In this document: one piece after another, positions 63,799 to 64,000 of the stretch
Position numbering within the stretch: position 1 is the stretch's first letter
Layout: the number at the start of each line of letters is the position of its first letter
Source: Marisediminitalea alba
Lineage (GTDB): Bacteria > Pseudomonadota > Gammaproteobacteria > Enterobacterales > Alteromonadaceae
Direction: 5' to 3'
Length of the DNA: 64,000 nt
Assembly: GCF_002993365.1 (NCBI RefSeq)
Contig: NZ_PVNP01000196.1
Span: forward strand, 20,912 to 84,911
Program-made: the position numbers and the translations under genes
The notes under the pieces: generated by a model
What the model was told of the DNA's origin: nothing
The model's database searches: none
The model's input: only the letters and a program-made list of their open reading frames with translations

Positions 63799-64000
63799 GT
63801 AAGCGATCAATATAGACCCGGATCACCCCATTTTATCTAAGTCGCTCGTTAATTTTTTGTCCGCGAATCTCTCTTTCCAGACTCTTGGCGTCAGGTCGAG
63901 TACGTCTTTGGCCGGATGCAGTGCTACACGCTGCAATACATCCACGAGGTAATGGTAGGGATTGACGCCTTGCAGGCGGCAAGTCACCATCAGGCTTTGT
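63799..64000. mobile_element. Left end of an IS66-family insertion sequence (continues past window)
   Basis: GTAAGCG at 63799-63805 fits the GTAA start of IS66-family ends. The sequence before it, GTTACAAA (63791-63798), would be the 8-bp target duplication if the other end matches. The transposase 3' end lies inside. The element is cut by the right edge, so completeness is unknown. Confidence 0.65.
63823..64000 (-). CDS. IS66-family transposase, C-terminal fragment
   Basis: The minus-strand frame reads QSLMVTCRLQGVNPYHYLVD, then VLQRVALHPAKDVLDLTPRVWKERFA, ending DKKLTSDLDKMG and TGA at 63825-63823. This is the standard C-terminus of IS66 transposases (TnpC), including the VNPYHYL-VLQRV pattern. 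The N-terminal part and the DDE core are outside the window. Confidence 0.85.
   Translation of the reverse strand, partial: QSLMVTCRLQGVNPYHYLVDVLQRVALHPAKDVLDLTPRVWKERFADKKLTSDLDKMG

Overview
The window looks like chromosomal DNA of a marine gammaproteobacterium, most likely from the order Alteromonadales. This is inferred from gene content and order: aspS-nudB-ruvC-ruvA, convergent pheA and aroF-tyrA, glrK-qseG-glrR, rpsP-rimM-trmD-rplS, ffh next to ypjD-yfjD, RND and MacB-type efflux, and many GGDEF/EAL and partner-switch signalling proteins. No rRNA, tRNA or CRISPR array was seen.

Layout. 0-4.3 kb: Holliday-junction and aminoacylation genes (ruvA is cut by the left edge) and a DUF72 gene. 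4.3-9.5 kb: a TPR-like membrane protein, the GlrK/QseG/GlrR two-component system and an EF-hand protein. 9.9-17.5 kb: a porin with a PstS-like protein, a GGDEF-EAL gene interrupted by an in-frame stop, a TerB-like protein, an HsbR/HsbA-type phosphatase-STAS switch, a YciH/SUI1 protein and a dual-receiver protein. 17.5-21.3 kb: aromatic amino-acid genes with a readable phenylalanine attenuator (pheL) and a TyrR box over the aroF -10. 21.5-26.6 kb: a five-gene ABC exporter with three different membrane-fusion proteins. 26.6-29.7 kb: a decaying, repeat-rich zone with REP-like palindromes, a 13-bp tandem repeat, an RDD protein, a nonsense-interrupted serine hydrolase and a 262-bp MITE-like element. 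29.7-33.1 kb: Bax-like protein, an acetyltransferase and the ribosomal operon.

Between rpsP and ffh, which are neighbours in many gammaproteobacteria, lie about 18 kb of accessory genes: an ABC exporter, an RND pump, argO/argP, an AT-rich island of about 1.8 kb with a HicA-like toxin-antitoxin pair and a DUF2971 remnant fused to a truncated lipase-like gene, and an MksB-MksE-MksF condensin operon in the order B-E-F without a nuclease subunit. From 51.4 kb the order is conventional (ffh, ypjD, yfjD, sixA, an M16 protease), followed by a 1523-residue propeller-PAS-GGDEF-EAL sensor. The right edge enters an IS66-family element.

The strongest candidates for something under-described are the HicA-like toxin with its HTH antitoxin and palindromic operator, the three-adaptor ABC exporter, the reordered MksBEF operon, and the hydrolase-DUF2971 chimera. 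Three separate genes are broken by single in-frame stop codons with no frameshift. The nucleotide motifs were read by eye; no alignment or folding program was run.
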